From CAIYRG01 sp963747255 (GTDB lineage Bacteria > Pseudomonadota > Alphaproteobacteria > Micropepsales > Micropepsaceae): a stretch of 64,000 bases of DNA. Location: NCBI GenBank assembly GCA_963747255.1, contig CAVVEG010000016.1, positions 62,001-126,000 on the forward strand, given 5' to 3'. The notes under the pieces were generated by a model. The model saw only the letters and a list, made by a program, of their open reading frames with translations, was not told the origin of the DNA and did not search any database. Position 1 is the stretch's first letter, and each line of letters starts with the position of its first letter. Below, piece after piece: positions 8,577 to 17,643 of the stretch. The position numbers were made by a program, and so were the translations under genes.

Positions 8577-9610
8577 CATCAGGGATACGAAGCAGGTGTT
8601 TCTTCGCGGCACTGGCCTTCGCCGCCGCTCTCGCGCCGGCGCAGGCCGAAGATCCGGCCCTGATTGCCGCGGCGAAGCGTGAAGGAACCATCGTCTGGTA
8701 CACGACGCAAATTGTCGATCAGTTTGCACGGCCCGCGGCGGCGGCTTTCGAGAAACTGTATCCCGGGATTCGCGTGACGCTCTCACGCACCAATGCGACC
8801 ACCGCTGCGCTCAAGATCCTCAACGAAAATCGCGCCGGAAAGAATCAAGCGGACGTATTCGACGGCACGGTAACGGTCGTGCCGTTGAAGAAAGAGGGTT
8901 ACGTCCTGAAATATATTCCTGAGGTTGTGAAATCCTGGCCGGCGCAATATCGCGATCCGGAAGGCTATTGGGTGGCGACCAACTTCTATGTGCTGACGCC
9001 CGCCTATAACACCAAACTCATTCCGAATGGCTCGGAGCCGAAAACCTGGGAGGCGCTGCTCGATCCGAAATATCGCGGCAAAATGGTCTGGGGTGTAAGC
9101 CTCTCTTCATCCGCCGCCGTCGGGTTTATCGGCACTGCGCTGGACAGCATGGGCGAGGCGAACGGCCTGCAATATCTGCGGGCGCTCCAGAAGCAGCAGA
9201 TCGCGGGGGTGGATGTTTCCGCCCGGCAGGTCCTTGATCAGGTTATCGCCGGCGAATACGCAGTCGCGTTGCAGATCTTCAATCATCACGCGGTGATCAG
9301 TGCCAAAAAAGGCGCGCCGGTGAAATGGATTCCGATGCAGCCCACAACCGGTGTTCTGTCTGTCGTGTCGATTGCGAAAGCGGCGCCGCATCCCAACGCC
9401 GCCAGACTGTTCGAGGACTTTCTCGTCTCCAGAGAAGGGCAAAAGGCTTATCAGGCCGCTTACTATCTGCCGGCCGATCCTGCGGTGCCGGCTCTCGATC
9501 CGGAGCTGAAGCCGGAAGGCGGCAAATTCCGCTCGCGATTCTTCTCGCCGGAAGAGACCGCCGCAAAAATGCCGCACTGGAAACAGGTCTATGACGAGAT
9601 TTTCCGGTGA
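8546..9610 (+). CDS. Periplasmic solute-binding protein, family 1 (iron/thiamine/putrescine type)
   Basis: The 354-residue protein begins with a signal peptide (FFAALAFAAALAPAQA, cut before EDPAL). The mature part reads GTIVWYTTQIVDQFARP and NATTAALKILNENRAGKNQA, typical of extracellular binding proteins related to ferric-iron and 2-aminoethylphosphonate receptors. Normal length. It overlaps the VOC gene upstream by 31 bases and the acyl-CoA synthetase downstream by 4 (GTGA), so all three are co-expressed. No permease or ATPase gene of an ABC system is nearby, so it must share one encoded elsewhere or serve as a sensor. The ligand is unknown; an aromatic acid is an inference from the operon. 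Confidence 0.85.
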   Translation: MVIGRKLAVVTSGIRSRCFFAALAFAAALAPAQAEDPALIAAAKREGTIVWYTTQIVDQFARPAAAAFEKLYPGIRVTLSRTNATTAALKILNENRAGKNQADVFDGTVTVVPLKKEGYVLKYIPEVVKSWPAQYRDPEGYWVATNFYVLTPAYNTKLIPNGSEPKTWEALLDPKYRGKMVWGVSLSSSAAVGFIGTALDSMGEANGLQYLRALQKQQIAGVDVSARQVLDQVIAGEYAVALQIFNHHAVISAKKGAPVKWIPMQPTTGVLSVVSIAKAAPHPNAARLFEDFLVSREGQKAYQAAYYLPADPAVPALDPELKPEGGKFRSRFFSPEETAAKMPHWKQVYDEIFR

Positions 9611-11742
9611 ACGGCGCACCCGATAAAGTCGAGGCGCTGCTCAATCCGCGCAATGTCGTGATCCTCGGTGCGAGCGACAGGCCGGGCAACTGGGCGCATC
9701 GCGTCTGGCGCAATCTGAGACGCTATGAATTTCCGGGTGCGGTTTATCCCTTCAACCCCTCGCGCGACACGGTCTGGAACACGCGCTGCTACCGCGATTT
9801 CGCGGAATTGCCGGAAGCGCCGGATCATCTGGTGGTCCTGATTCCGGCGCCTGCCGTCGCTACCGCGTTGGCGGAAGCAGCGCGATTTGGCGCCCGCAGT
9901 GCAACCGTGATGACGTCCGGCTTTGATGAGGCGGAAAGCGCTTCCGCGGCAGAAGCTGCGGCGCAGTTGCGCCGCGTTCTTGACGAAACCGGACTGGCGA
10001 TTTCCGGGCCCAACTGTCTCGGCAACCTGAACGCCTCGGCGCGCCTGATGACCATGCCTGACGATCGGCCGCAGCGCCTTGCTGCAGGGCCCGTTGCCGT
10101 GGTCGGCCAATCGGGTGGTATCGCGATGGCCCTCAAGCGCAGTCTGGAAGAGCGCGGGGTCGATTGCGGCTGGGCCATCACCTCGGGGAATGAAGCGGGA
10201 CTGACCACCGCGGATTACGTCGAGTATTTCGCACAAAAGCCGGGCGTCAGGGCGGTCGTCTCCTATCTGGAATCCGTGCACGATTCCGCTAGCTTCCTGT
10301 CGGCCTGCGCAAAAGCGCAGGCCGCCGGCGTTTCGGTCGTGGTTGTGAAGCTCGGTGCCTCTGATGTCGGCCGCGCGGCCGCTCTTGCGCATACCGGCCG
10401 TCTCGCCGGCGCAATGGCGGCATTCGATGCCGTCACGCGGCCGGTAGGCATTATCCGCGCCACCAATCTCGATGCCGCTGTCGAAATCCTGGAATATGTC
10501 GTCCATGCGCCTCCGCCACGGCTGTCCCAGCTCGGCGCGATCACCTTCTCCGGCGGCTTGCGCGGCATGCTGCTCGATATGGCGGCATCCCGGGGATTGG
10601 TTTTTGCGCCACTCGCCCCCCGGACCCGGGCGAAACTGGAAACGCTGATGACGACGGGCACGGTTGTCGGAAATCCGCTGGATGCCGGATTTGCCGCGCT
10701 GACCAGCCAGGACGCTTATTTGCGGGCAATCGAAGCACTGCTCGCAGACCCGGGCATCGACCTGCTTCTCCTGCAGGAGGAATTGCCGCGCGCGCCCGGC
10801 ACCGAACGCAAGGAAGCCAATTTGCGTGCGGTGAATGCGATCGCCGCAAGAGCAGACAAGCCGATCGCGTTCTTCAGCATGATCTCGCACGGGCTGACGG
10901 ATTACAGCCGGTCCTTGCGGGCCGAACTCCCCAACCTCGCTTTCCTGCAGGAAACCGGTAAGGCGCTTTCCGCCGCATCTGCTGTTATTGCCAATGGCCA
11001 ACAGCGCAAGAACCGGCCTGAACCGGCGGAATCACCGGAACGTGCGCGGAATTATCTCTCCGCCTTTCTGGCAGGCGCCAAAGGACCGCGAAGCGAGGTC
11101 GAATCAAAGGCGCTGCTTAAAAGATATGGCATCGCGGCGCCAACCGAGTTCCTCGTTCAGAGTGAGCGCGAGGCAGTGCAGGCTGCGGCGAAAATCGGTT
11201 TTCCCGTGGTCGTCAAAGCAGTCAGTGCGGAGCTGCCGCACAAATCCGATATCGGCGCGGTCGCCCTTGGGAACGAAACAGCTCGGCAGGTACGGGAGGC
11301 GTTCCGGCAGGTTTCGCAGGCCGCAAAGAAACAGCGGGCCCAATTGGACGGGATTCTGCTGGCCAAACAGCTTAGCGACGGAATCGAGCTTGCTCTCGGC
11401 CTGCACCGGGATCCCGAAATGGGCATGGTGATCATGTGCGGCGCCGGGGGCACGGCGCTGGAGCTGGAGCGTGATGTCGCCTTCGGTGCGCTGCCGCTGG
11501 ATCAGGCCGCCGCGGAAGAAATGATCTCGCGTTTGCGCATCGCGCGGATGATTGCGGGCTTTCGTGGAAGCCCGCCACTCGACCGGCCGGCTTTCGTGAA
11601 GGCGCTGTTATCCCTCTCGCAGCTCGCAATGGATGCGGCATCGCGGATCGAATCGGTCGATGTGAATCCATTTCTGCTGCGGCGGCGCGGCGGCGTGGCC
11701 CTGGACGCCCTGATCGTGACGCGAAATCCGCCACCCGCCTGA
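9607..11742 (+). CDS. ADP-forming acyl-CoA synthetase (acetate-CoA ligase family)
   Basis: This 711-residue protein has the three-part layout of NDP-forming acyl-CoA synthetases. It has a CoA-binding Rossmann domain from about residue 13 (PRNVVILGASDRPGNWAHRV), succinyl-CoA-ligase-like domains with GPNCLGN at 134-140 and VGQSGGIAMAL at 166-176, and a C-terminal ATP-grasp domain from about residue 500 (GFPVVVKAVSAELPHKSDIG). The phosphorylated histidine is probably His262 in AHTGRLAG. The enzyme would activate a carboxylic acid to its CoA thioester with ATP. In this setting a phenylpropenoic acid feeding the HCHL-like crotonase is an attractive substrate, but the sequence does not show it. GTG start overlaps the upstream stop; it converges on the crotonase with 8 bases between stops. 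Confidence 0.88.
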   Translation: MNGAPDKVEALLNPRNVVILGASDRPGNWAHRVWRNLRRYEFPGAVYPFNPSRDTVWNTRCYRDFAELPEAPDHLVVLIPAPAVATALAEAARFGARSATVMTSGFDEAESASAAEAAAQLRRVLDETGLAISGPNCLGNLNASARLMTMPDDRPQRLAAGPVAVVGQSGGIAMALKRSLEERGVDCGWAITSGNEAGLTTADYVEYFAQKPGVRAVVSYLESVHDSASFLSACAKAQAAGVSVVVVKLGASDVGRAAALAHTGRLAGAMAAFDAVTRPVGIIRATNLDAAVEILEYVVHAPPPRLSQLGAITFSGGLRGMLLDMAASRGLVFAPLAPRTRAKLETLMTTGTVVGNPLDAGFAALTSQDAYLRAIEALLADPGIDLLLLQEELPRAPGTERKEANLRAVNAIAARADKPIAFFSMISHGLTDYSRSLRAELPNLAFLQETGKALSAASAVIANGQQRKNRPEPAESPERARNYLSAFLAGAKGPRSEVESKALLKRYGIAAPTEFLVQSEREAVQAAAKIGFPVVVKAVSAELPHKSDIGAVALGNETARQVREAFRQVSQAAKKQRAQLDGILLAKQLSDGIELALGLHRDPEMGMVIMCGAGGTALELERDVAFGALPLDQAAAEEMISRLRIARMIAGFRGSPPLDRPAFVKALLSLSQLAMDAASRIESVDVNPFLLRRRGGVALDALIVTRNPPPA

Positions 11743-11750
11743 TCGGCGTG

Positions 11751-12587
11751 TCACGGCTTTTTCCGCCTGTACTCGCCGAGGCCCGGCCTGAAGCTCTTCT
11801 CGTCCAGGAACTGGCGCGTCGCTTCCGCCCGGCCCTTTTCCGGGTCGCGGTAACGCAGAGCGTCGCTTTTCGCGTTCAGGTAATCGGCCGCCTGCTGCAC
11901 ATCCATATTGCGCACCGCCCGGATGCATTCCTTTGTGTAGCGCAGCGCTGCCGGATTCTTCTTCATCAGCGTATGGGCGAATTTTATCGTTGCTTCGCGC
12001 AATTGCTGGCGGGGCACGGAAAAATTCACCAGTTTCATCGCCGCTGCCTGCTTCCCGTCGAAGGTCTCCCCGGTGCAGGCGTAATACATTGCATCCCGGA
12101 AGCTCATCACCTGCGCGACATTCCAGCTCACAATTCCGCCGGGCAGGATGGCCCAGTTCACCTCCGACAATCCAAAGGTCGCCTCATCGGCTGCAATGGC
12201 GAAATCGCAGGCGCAGAGCGGCGTGAAAGCGCCGCCAAAACAATAGCCGTTCACCATCGCGATCGTCGGCTTGGCGTATTTCGACAGCTTCTCCCAGCGC
12301 CAGTGATGCGAATCATGGCGCGCACGCGCCCGCGCTTTGGCATCGTCTTCCGTGCTGCGGAAGTACAGCTTGATGTCCTGGCCGGCCGAGAATGCCTCTC
12401 CCGCCCCGGTAATCACCACGACTTTGGTTTCGTCTTCCGTTTCGAGGTCGTCGAGCGCGCTGCACATTTCACGATGCAGTTCGGGACTCATCGCGTTGCG
12501 CTTGTCCGGTCGGTTCAGCACCACAAACGTGATCCCGTCTTCGCGCTCCAGCCTGATGCTTTTGTATTCACCTGTTCCGTTATTCAC
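11751..12587 (-). CDS. Crotonase-family protein close to hydroxycinnamoyl-CoA hydratase-lyase
   Basis: The 278-residue protein resembles bacterial HCHL (feruloyl-CoA hydratase/lyase) along its length, including NRPDKRNAMSPELHREM, GAGEAFSAGQDIKLYF, AKPTIAMVNGYCFGGAF, ADEATFGLSEVNW and a KSFRPGLGEYRR ending. HCHL hydrates feruloyl- or coumaroyl-CoA and cleaves off acetyl-CoA to give the aldehyde. Compared from memory with the Pseudomonas enzyme, Tyr75 and the catalytic glutamate (Glu142 here) are kept, but the partner tyrosine of the DYLYAK motif is Asn238 (DYLNAK). It may therefore hydrate without cleavage or act on another substrate. GTG start overlaps the stop of the upstream molybdenum hydroxylase (GTGA); last gene of a four-gene chain. 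Confidence 0.85.
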   Translation of the reverse strand: MNNGTGEYKSIRLEREDGITFVVLNRPDKRNAMSPELHREMCSALDDLETEDETKVVVITGAGEAFSAGQDIKLYFRSTEDDAKARARARHDSHHWRWEKLSKYAKPTIAMVNGYCFGGAFTPLCACDFAIAADEATFGLSEVNWAILPGGIVSWNVAQVMSFRDAMYYACTGETFDGKQAAAMKLVNFSVPRQQLREATIKFAHTLMKKNPAALRYTKECIRAVRNMDVQQAADYLNAKSDALRYRDPEKGRAEATRQFLDEKSFRPGLGEYRRKKP

Positions 12588-14953
12588 CTTGCACTCCGCC
12601 CTTGATGGTCTGCGAATTTGGACGCCTCGCCCGCCGCGATCATTGCCACCAGCCTGTGCGGCATCAATGGCGCCTCGTTGATCCTGACCCCGAACGGCTC
12701 CAGCGCATTTTCGATCGCGGATATCACCGCCGCGGCTGCCGGAATCACGCCGGCCTCGCCGGCGCCTTTGACACCGAGAGGATTAACCGGCGAAGGCGAC
12801 GACATATAGAAGCTTTCGACCGCCGGGATTTCCGTCGCGCCGGGAAGGAGATAGTCCGCGAATGTGGTTGTCACCGGCTGGCCGGCCCGATCATATCCCA
12901 TCCATTCGTAGAGTGCATTGCCGATCCCATGCGCGATGCCGCCGCGAGTCTGGCCATCCACGATCATCGGATTGATCTGAATGCCGTGATCGTGCAGCGC
13001 GACATAACGCAGAATTTCGACGCCGCCTGTTTCGACATCGACCTCCACCTCCACGGAATGACAGGCATTGGCATAGGCCATGTGATCGCTGCGAAACGCA
13101 GCGAGCGCCTCAAGTCCGGGAGAAAATCCGGGCGGAAAACCATAACCCGGTCCACCGCGCAACAATCGTGCCAATTCGCTCAGCGCAATCGCGCGCGCCG
13201 GATCGGCCCGGGCGCGCACAAACCCGCCCTCCAGTTCGAGCTCTGGTGCCGCAAGCTGCATCAGCATACCGGCAAGATTCTTGGCTTTTTCAGCAACTTC
13301 ACGTGCCGCCTGCAGGACGGAGCTTCCCGCCATGACGGTCTGCCGGCTGGCGAAACCACCCAGGCCCGCAGGAACCACAGAGGAATCGCCTGCAACGACC
13401 GTGATATCCTCCGGCTGAAGCCCGAGTTCGCTCGCGCAGATCTGGGCCAGAGCCGTCGCCAGCCCCTGTCCCATCGCCGATGCACCTGTGGAGACGGATA
13501 CGCGCCCCGTGCCGCTGACGCGCACCAATGCCATTTCGAACGGTCCGCGCCCGGTGCCTTTCAGACCATTGGCGAAACCCATTCCGATATATCGGCCCGC
13601 CTGTCGTGCTTCCCGCTGACGCTGCCGGAACCGCTCCCAGCCGGCGCGATCCAGCAACATGGACTGGGTTTTTGCGTAGTCGCCGCTGTCGAAAATCATG
13701 GCCGTGCCGGAGCGCGCCTTCAGCGGCAGTTCGTAGGGCATTTTCTCCGCCGGAATGAGGTTGCGCCGCCGCAGCTCCGAGGCATCCAGCTTCAGTTCTC
13801 GCGCCGCCCGGTCCAGCAGGCGTTCAATCACAAAGGTGGCCTGCGGGTATCCTGCTCCGCGTACAGACGATACCGGGACCTTGTTGGTGTGTGCGATGAC
13901 CACCTCCATCGCGAGCGCCGGAACGATGTAGGATCCGGTGACGGAGGAAGCCGAATTATAAGGAAGATTGATGTCCTGCAGGGCGTATGCACCCTGATCA
14001 TGGATGAGCCTGCCGCGCAGGCCGAGTATCCGGCCACTGCGATCCAGCGCCATTTCCATGCTCCAGAACTGGTCCCGCTCCTGCACGGCCGATATGAAAT
14101 ATTCCCGCCGGTCCTCCACCCATTTCAGTGGGACCTTCAGCAGTTTCGCGGCCGCCGCGACTGCAACATCTTCCGGATACACGCAGAGTTTTGGTCCGAA
14201 GCCGCCACCGATATCGGGGGCAATGACCCGCATCGCTGTTTCGTCAATCCGAAGGAATGCACTCAGATTCTGGCAAAGATCATGCGCCTTCTGGGTCGAG
14301 GCCCAGAAAACCAGGCCATCGGTAGCGGGCACATATTCGGCGACACAGCCGCGGCCCTCCAGCGAATGAGCACTGCCGCGATGAATGAAAAATTCCTCCC
14401 GGATGATGTGGTCGGCCATGCGGATTGCCGCTTCCGCTTCGCCATAGGCCACTTTCAGCGTGTTTACGATATTGGTGGAAAGATCGCGGCGAACGAGCGG
14501 TGAGCCGGAAGTCATCGCCGCGCGTGCATCACTCACTACATCGAGCGGCTGGTACTCGACTTCGATTTTTGCTGCTGCGTCCTCCGCGACATAGCGGTTT
14601 TGGGCGATCAACAGAGCAATCGGTTGGCCGACAAACGCGACTTCGCCATCGGCCAGCGCATGCGGCCAGAGATTTTCCCGCGCTTTGCCGCCCTGTCCCG
14701 GCTCGCGAACCATGCGTCGCTTTGCAAGCACCGGCTCGATGTCGCGCAATGTCAGTACGGCAAAAACACCGGGCATCGCCGCAAGCGCCGTTGTGTCGAT
14801 GCCATGGATCGCGGCGTGCGCATGCGGGCTGCGCAGGAAGGCGCAGTGAAGCAACCCGGGGATGCGGATATCATCGATATAGCGGCCATTTCCGGTCAGA
14901 AGCCGCTTGTCCTCCAGCCGCGGATACCGCACTCCAATCGCGCTGGCGGTCAA
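12584..14953 (-). CDS. Xanthine dehydrogenase-family molybdopterin subunit (CoxL-like)
   Basis: The 789-residue protein is the large molybdenum subunit of the xanthine dehydrogenase/aldehyde oxidase family. It has YPRLEDKRLLTGNGRYIDD at the N-terminus, GGGFGPKLCVYPEDV and VSSVRGAGYPQA for cofactor and substrate regions, ASAMGQGLATALAQICA, and the catalytic Glu733 in GVKGAGEAGV. It lacks the VAYxCSFR active-site loop of true CO dehydrogenase, so an aldehyde- or ring-hydroxylating role is more likely. The FAD and 2Fe-2S subunits that normally accompany it are absent here, so partners must be elsewhere. The TTG start at 14953 overlaps the preceding stop (TTGA); an in-frame GTG nine codons or fewer later is also possible. 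A second, broken copy is at 17644-19989. Confidence 0.88.
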   Translation of the reverse strand: MTASAIGVRYPRLEDKRLLTGNGRYIDDIRIPGLLHCAFLRSPHAHAAIHGIDTTALAAMPGVFAVLTLRDIEPVLAKRRMVREPGQGGKARENLWPHALADGEVAFVGQPIALLIAQNRYVAEDAAAKIEVEYQPLDVVSDARAAMTSGSPLVRRDLSTNIVNTLKVAYGEAEAAIRMADHIIREEFFIHRGSAHSLEGRGCVAEYVPATDGLVFWASTQKAHDLCQNLSAFLRIDETAMRVIAPDIGGGFGPKLCVYPEDVAVAAAAKLLKVPLKWVEDRREYFISAVQERDQFWSMEMALDRSGRILGLRGRLIHDQGAYALQDINLPYNSASSVTGSYIVPALAMEVVIAHTNKVPVSSVRGAGYPQATFVIERLLDRAARELKLDASELRRRNLIPAEKMPYELPLKARSGTAMIFDSGDYAKTQSMLLDRAGWERFRQRQREARQAGRYIGMGFANGLKGTGRGPFEMALVRVSGTGRVSVSTGASAMGQGLATALAQICASELGLQPEDITVVAGDSSVVPAGLGGFASRQTVMAGSSVLQAAREVAEKAKNLAGMLMQLAAPELELEGGFVRARADPARAIALSELARLLRGGPGYGFPPGFSPGLEALAAFRSDHMAYANACHSVEVEVDVETGGVEILRYVALHDHGIQINPMIVDGQTRGGIAHGIGNALYEWMGYDRAGQPVTTTFADYLLPGATEIPAVESFYMSSPSPVNPLGVKGAGEAGVIPAAAAVISAIENALEPFGVRINEAPLMPHRLVAMIAAGEASKFADHQGRSAR

Positions 14954-16034
14954 TTGATGGCGTGCGTGGCCTTTTCGACCACGTCCCTCGGCAAGGCATA
15001 AAGCGAGGCTACGATCGCGTCCACTTCCGGTCCGCTCTCCGGGTTGATGTCGATCATTGTTTTCTTTGCATCCGCGAGAAAGGCCGGATCCTTCATCGTA
15101 TCGTCAAATGCCTTACGCAATACGGCTTTCCGGTCGGCCGGAATCCCGGGTGGCGCGACAAATGGGCGAGCCAGCAGTTCGCTCGTCACCACGAAGTCGA
15201 GAATCTGCCGCTGTTCCGGCGTGCGCGCAAAATCGGCCGCTAGAGGAACGTCCGGCAATTCGGGATCTCTTTTCGGCGCGGCCTGCAGCAGCAGATTGAT
15301 CTTCTTCTCCGCGACCCAGGTCGGGTAGCGGCTCTTGATCGTGCTCCAGGAAATCCCGCACAGCCCATCCACTTCCCCGCGCTGCATGGCGAGCGTGACA
15401 TCGCTGGTGCCCGGAAAGCCGGTCGCCAGCCGGATTTTTGCGCCAAATACATTCTTGTAGAGCTTGGCGAAAATGTCCGGATCGCCCGCCGCACCTTCGC
15501 CGCCGGCCGTGAATTGCCGGCTCATGACATCGTTCCAGGTCTTGATCGGCGATGTGTTCCAGCTGATGCAGACAGTGGTGTCTTTCGTGACGCTGCCCAG
15601 CCAGGCGAATTGGCGCGCATCGAACTTCGCCTCCCCAATCAGCGCCGCGCTCGCCATGCCGCGCGCGAAAGTGCCGATCACGCTGCCGTCTTTTGGTGCA
15701 ACGGAGAAGAGATACAGCGCCGCCCTGATGCTTCCCGCGCCTGGCATGTTCTGCGGTATGAGGGTGGGATTGCCGGGAATGTGCCGGCCCATGTGCTGCG
15801 CGAGCACGCGCGCATACAGATCATAACCTCCGCCGGTCGAATAGCCGATGATAACAGGAATGGTGCGTCCCTTGTAGAATTCCGCGGGCGTCGCCGCCTG
15901 CGCGTGGAGTGCGGCGACGCGACGCCAAAGTCAGCGATCGCCAATCCGGACAACAGCCTGCCATCCCGCAAATCGCCCGCAAGCGGCGCTGCCGGTGCGA
16001 TCGCCGCTGCAGGAAGATGGGCGGAGTTCTTCAT
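14950..16034 (-). CDS. Bug/TctC-type periplasmic binding protein, frameshifted in the signal peptide
   Basis: The intact part (14950-15807, and open upstream to about 15910) is a tripartite tricarboxylate receptor: NPTLIPQNMPGAGSIRAALY is the classic Bug signature, preceded by EFYKGRTIPVIIGYSTGGG. The ATG and signal sequence (MKNSAHLPAAAIAPAAPLAG, beginning at 16034) are in another frame, joining near 15910 where IADFGVA should run into the LHAQAATPAEF stretch. One missing or extra base explains this. The ATG at 16034 overlaps the UbiD stop (TGATG), and the stop overlaps the next gene. These receptors bind carboxylates and aromatic acids; no TctAB partner is adjacent (one complete set is at 48.6-51.6 kb). 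Confidence 0.8.
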
Positions 16035-17493
16035 CACGCGACTACACAAACAGCTGCGGGAATTTCGCTTTCAACGTCCGAACGCAGCTTCGCGCTGACA
16101 TCCACGACCGGTGGGAATGTACCCTTCAGCAGCTTGTCATAGGGGATGCACGCATCGACCAGGATGCGATTGTTGAAATTGCCCGGCAGATAGAGCGGAT
16201 CGCGCTTCGAAGCCCAGGCCTTTTGCACCGTGTCGATATCGGTCATGCGGATCGAATCGCGTGCACATGGCCCACAGCACCTGATCGAGATCGCCTGCGT
16301 CGATATCCTCATCGACGACAACGGTCCATTTTCCGGCATAGGCTCCGCCCTGACAGGAGCAGGCGACATGCAGTGCATTGCGGGCATGGCCGGGATAGCG
16401 CTGCTTGATCTGGATGGCGGTAAAGCGTGTCGCCGGACCAGCTTCATGGTTCCACACACCGAGCACATCGGGAATGCCGCAGGCCTCCAGAGCGCGCCAG
16501 ATCTGTGCGGCGCCCTGCAATGCCCTTCAACAAACCCGTCTCGTCCACGGGCTTGTGCTGCGGCGCGCAGGTGAGGATTGGATCGTTCCGGTGCAGAATG
16601 GTTTTGATGTTGAGATACGGACGGGGCAACCGTATCGTCGGAATAATACCCCATCCATTCGCCGAACGGGCCTTCTTCGCGAACCATGCCGGGAACGGCT
16701 TCGGCTTCGATCGCGATCTCCGCATCGGCGGGAATGGGAAAGCCGGTATAACGGTCCACGGATCACTTCGACCGGTTCGCCGCGCAGCCCGCCCGCAAAA
16801 TCCAGTTCGCTGATGCCTTCAGGCAGCGGGCTTGCCGCCAGCATGAACAGCAGCGGGTCCTGACCGACCAGGACCACAACTTTCATCTTTTCGCCGCGTT
16901 CGAAATATTTGTCGCGATGGATGCGCCCGTGTTTTCCTTCCGTGATCTGGCAGCCGATCGTTTTCCCGTCATAAACCTGATTGCGATAGCAACCGAGATT
17001 GAACCAGCCGGCATCCGGATCCTGGGTGATCACGCAATTCGCGGTGCCGATATACCTCGCCTTGTCGAGTTCGTGATGGCGTGGAACAGGGAATTTCAAA
17101 ACATCGATCGCCTCGCCTTCGATCACATTCTCCAGCACCGGGCCGCCTTTGACATAGCGCGGCGGCAGCGGCTTCATCGTCTGAATCCGCTCATGATATT
17201 GCTTGACGATGTCGACTTTGCGTTCGCGCTCCTGCGGCAATCCGAGGGTCAGCGCAACCCGCCGAACAGACGAGAAATGCCCATACAGTGTACGGTAACC
17301 GGCCGGATATGCCGGGAATATCGTCGAACAAAAGCGCGGGCGCGGTACCGTGGCTGTGTTCGGTGAGCATATGGGTGATGGCGCCCATCTCTGCGTCCCA
17401 GCTTGCTCCGCTGACGCGCTTCAGCTCGCCCATGCGCTCGACCTGGTCGATCCAGCCCCGCAAGCCGCCATAGCCGCCCTGGATCAGTTTCAA
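16034..17493 (-). pseudogene. UbiD-family (prenylated-FMN) decarboxylase, at least five frame breaks
   Basis: Pieces in three minus-strand frames line up into one UbiD-type decarboxylase of about 480 residues. It starts near GGYGGLRGWIDQVERMGELK (TTG at 17493 is one candidate start), then ASWDAEMGAITHMLTEHS, PLPPRYVKGGPV, ITQDPDAGWFNLGCYR, the active-site EGPFGEWMGYY, the ATRFTAIQIKQRYPGHA stretch, and SAKLRSDVESEIPAA at the end. EGPFGE holds the two catalytic glutamates of UbiD/Fdc enzymes. These enzymes use prenylated FMN, made by a UbiX partner, to remove a carboxyl group from aromatic or acrylic acids. Breaks lie near 17310, 16750, 16640, 16510 and 16260. Motifs are undamaged between breaks, so consensus error is as likely as decay. 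It heads the UbiD-Bug-XDH-crotonase chain. Confidence 0.75.
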
Positions 17494-17643
17494 ACTCGTC
17501 TCGCCGCCTGCCCGGGCCAAGCCAGTCTCCTGTTCGTGCTGAATGGAATCCGCGCATTCGGACGGCGCAATTCGCGCATCATTGTAGGTGATCGTCGGGC
17601 GTAGTACAGCGAAAATCCCGTTCCACTTCAGCGCATAGCCTGC

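Noticed and set aside
9589..11001. A 470-codon minus-strand open frame
   Set aside because: Antisense of the acyl-CoA synthetase, with no domain or ribosome binding site.
12602..14503. A 633-codon plus-strand open frame opposite the molybdenum hydroxylase
   Set aside because: It is the mirror of a well-supported gene with clear motifs on the minus strand; its translation has no recognisable domain and a His/Arg-rich composition typical of antisense of GC-rich coding DNA.
12584..14953. Aerobic carbon monoxide dehydrogenase large subunit
   Set aside because: The VAYxCSFR active-site loop is absent and no coxM or coxS gene is adjacent.
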